A program made the translations under genes and the position numbers. Shown here in pieces: positions 6,341 through 7,197 of a DNA stretch of 7,197 nucleotides. The notes under the pieces were generated by a model. The model saw only the letters and a list, made by a program, of their open reading frames with translations, did no database searches and was not told the DNA's origin. Position 1 is the stretch's first letter. Each line of letters begins with the position of its first letter. This DNA comes from Bacillota bacterium (GTDB lineage: Bacteria; Bacillota; UBA5301; JASBVW01). The stretch is taken from the NCBI GenBank assembly GCA_029961005.1, contig JASBVW010000069.1:1-7197 (forward strand), read 5' to 3'.

Positions 6341-7197
6341 TTATGCCTCACCGGTGACCTCCAGCATTTGGTAGGCCTCGATCAAGTCCCCTTCTCTGAT
6401 GTCCTGGAACTTTTCCAGGCCGATGCCGCACTCGTACCCGGCAGCCACCTCCCGCACATCATCCTTAAACCGGCGCAGAGAGGCGATGCGATCCTCCTGG
6501 ATCACCACGTTGTCGCGCACGATCCGGACCGCGGCTCCGCGCTCCATGTGTCCTTCTAGCACGTAGCTTCCCGCCACCACACCCTGTTTGGGCACGCGGA
6601 AGATGGCCCGCACTTCAGCGCGCCCCAGAGAGACCTCGCGGTACTGCGGGGCCAGCATCCCCTGGATGGCCGCCTTGACGTCGTTAATGGCGTCGTAAAT
6701 GACTCGATAGAGGCGGATATCAACCTGTTCCCGCTCAGCCACCCGCTTGGCATTGGCGTCGGCGCGCACGTTGAAGCCGATGATGATAGCATTGGAGGCC
6801 GAAGCCAACATCACATCGCTTTCTGAGATGGCACCCACCCCGGCGTGGATGGTGTTGACCCGCACCTCCTCGGTGCTAAGCCGCTCCAAGGCCGGCTGCA
6901 AGGCTTCGACGGAGCCCTGAACGTCGCCTTTCAAGATGAGATTGAGGGTCTTGACCTTGCCCTCTTTAATCTTGGCAAACAGGTCGTTTAAGCTCACGCG
7001 CTCCACCGGAGCCAGGCTCTCGAGGCGGGAGCGCTCCCGGCGGCTCTGGGCGATCAGGCGGGCAGCCTTCTCATCCTCCACCACCGCGAATTGATCCCCC
7101 GCTTTAGGCACATCTGAAAGGCCTAAAACCTGTACCGGCATAGACGGCGTGGCCTTTTTCAGGCGTTTCCCTTTGTCGTTGAGCATGGCCCGCACCT
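6341..7197 (-). CDS. infB: Translation initiation factor IF-2, C-terminal part (5' end outside the window)
   Basis: IF-2 is the GTPase that brings initiator fMet-tRNA to the 30S subunit and joins the subunits. Only the last 285 or so residues are in the window; the frame is open to the right edge and the GTP-binding domain lies beyond it. The segment begins in domain II (VRAMLNDKGKRLKKATPSMP, VLGLSDVPKAGDQF). It continues with the connecting helix rich in Arg/Glu, then the C1 domain (LNLILKGDVQGSVEAL through GFNVRADANAKRVA to YDAINDVKAAIQGM). It ends with the fMet-tRNA-binding C2 barrel: GRAEVRAIFRVPK, LRRFKDDVREVAAGYECGIGL and FQDIREGDLIEAYQ. The conserved Cys of GYECGI is present. The GTG at 7195 is an internal valine, not a start. 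The stop is TAA at 6341-6343. This is the first of the tightly packed genes in view. Confidence 0.98.
   Translation of the reverse strand, partial: VRAMLNDKGKRLKKATPSMPVQVLGLSDVPKAGDQFAVVEDEKAARLIAQSRRERSRLESLAPVERVSLNDLFAKIKEGKVKTLNLILKGDVQGSVEALQPALERLSTEEVRVNTIHAGVGAISESDVMLASASNAIIIGFNVRADANAKRVAEREQVDIRLYRVIYDAINDVKAAIQGMLAPQYREVSLGRAEVRAIFRVPKQGVVAGSYVLEGHMERGAAVRIVRDNVVIQEDRIASLRRFKDDVREVAAGYECGIGLEKFQDIREGDLIEAYQMLEVTGEA

Noticed and set aside
7193..7195. GTG at 7195 as an infB start
   Set aside because: It is a valine within the conserved domain II segment VRAMLNDKGK; the gene continues beyond the right edge.
1..7197. A mobile element, CRISPR array, tRNA or defence system
   Set aside because: No direct-repeat arrays, transposase or integrase motifs, cloverleaf structures or accessory genes are visible; every large stretch is accounted for by conserved core genes.

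Overview
The window is a run of bacterial housekeeping genes, all on the minus strand. In transcription order (right to left) they are infB (3' part only), ylxP (DUF503), rbfA, nrnA (DHH family), truB, ribF, rpsO and pnp (runs off the left edge). This is the distal half of the conserved nusA-infB operon of Bacillota (rimP-nusA-ylxR-ylxQ-infB-ylxP-rbfA-truB-ribF-rpsO-pnp), with an nrnA gene between rbfA and truB. The ylxP position after infB and the RbfA and PNPase sequences point to Bacillota. The high G+C content, Arg/Glu-rich proteins and two-gene rbfA-nrnA-truB arrangement suggest a G+C-rich clostridial lineage of the Moorella/Ammonifex/Desulfotomaculum type. That genus-level placement is inference only.

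Layout. From 7197 down to 2678, six genes are packed almost without gaps. infB-ylxP are 5 nt apart, rbfA follows ylxP after 18 nt (9 nt if an earlier GTG is used), and rbfA-nrnA are separated by 1 nt. nrnA-truB share an ATGA, and truB-ribF overlap by 23 nt. This implies one transcript with coupled translation. Spacing then opens up. A 102-nt region before rpsO holds two inverted repeats and a strong Shine-Dalgarno, and is a candidate S15 autoregulatory leader. A 117-nt region between rpsO and pnp holds a clear intrinsic terminator followed by a possible small leader hairpin for pnp. No stretch over 300 bases lacks a gene, and there are no RNA genes, mobile elements or CRISPR arrays.

How the genes work together. 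IF-2 starts translation. RbfA and S15 serve 30S assembly, with YlxP possibly associated. TruB makes pseudouridine 55 in tRNA, and RibF makes FMN and FAD. PNPase degrades RNA 3' to 5', and NrnA removes the 2-5 nt leftovers. The operon thus joins ribosome and tRNA maturation to RNA turnover. I see no undescribed system here. The points of real interest are the two intergenic regulatory regions, the placement of nrnA, some start-codon details and an arginine-rich PNPase tail.
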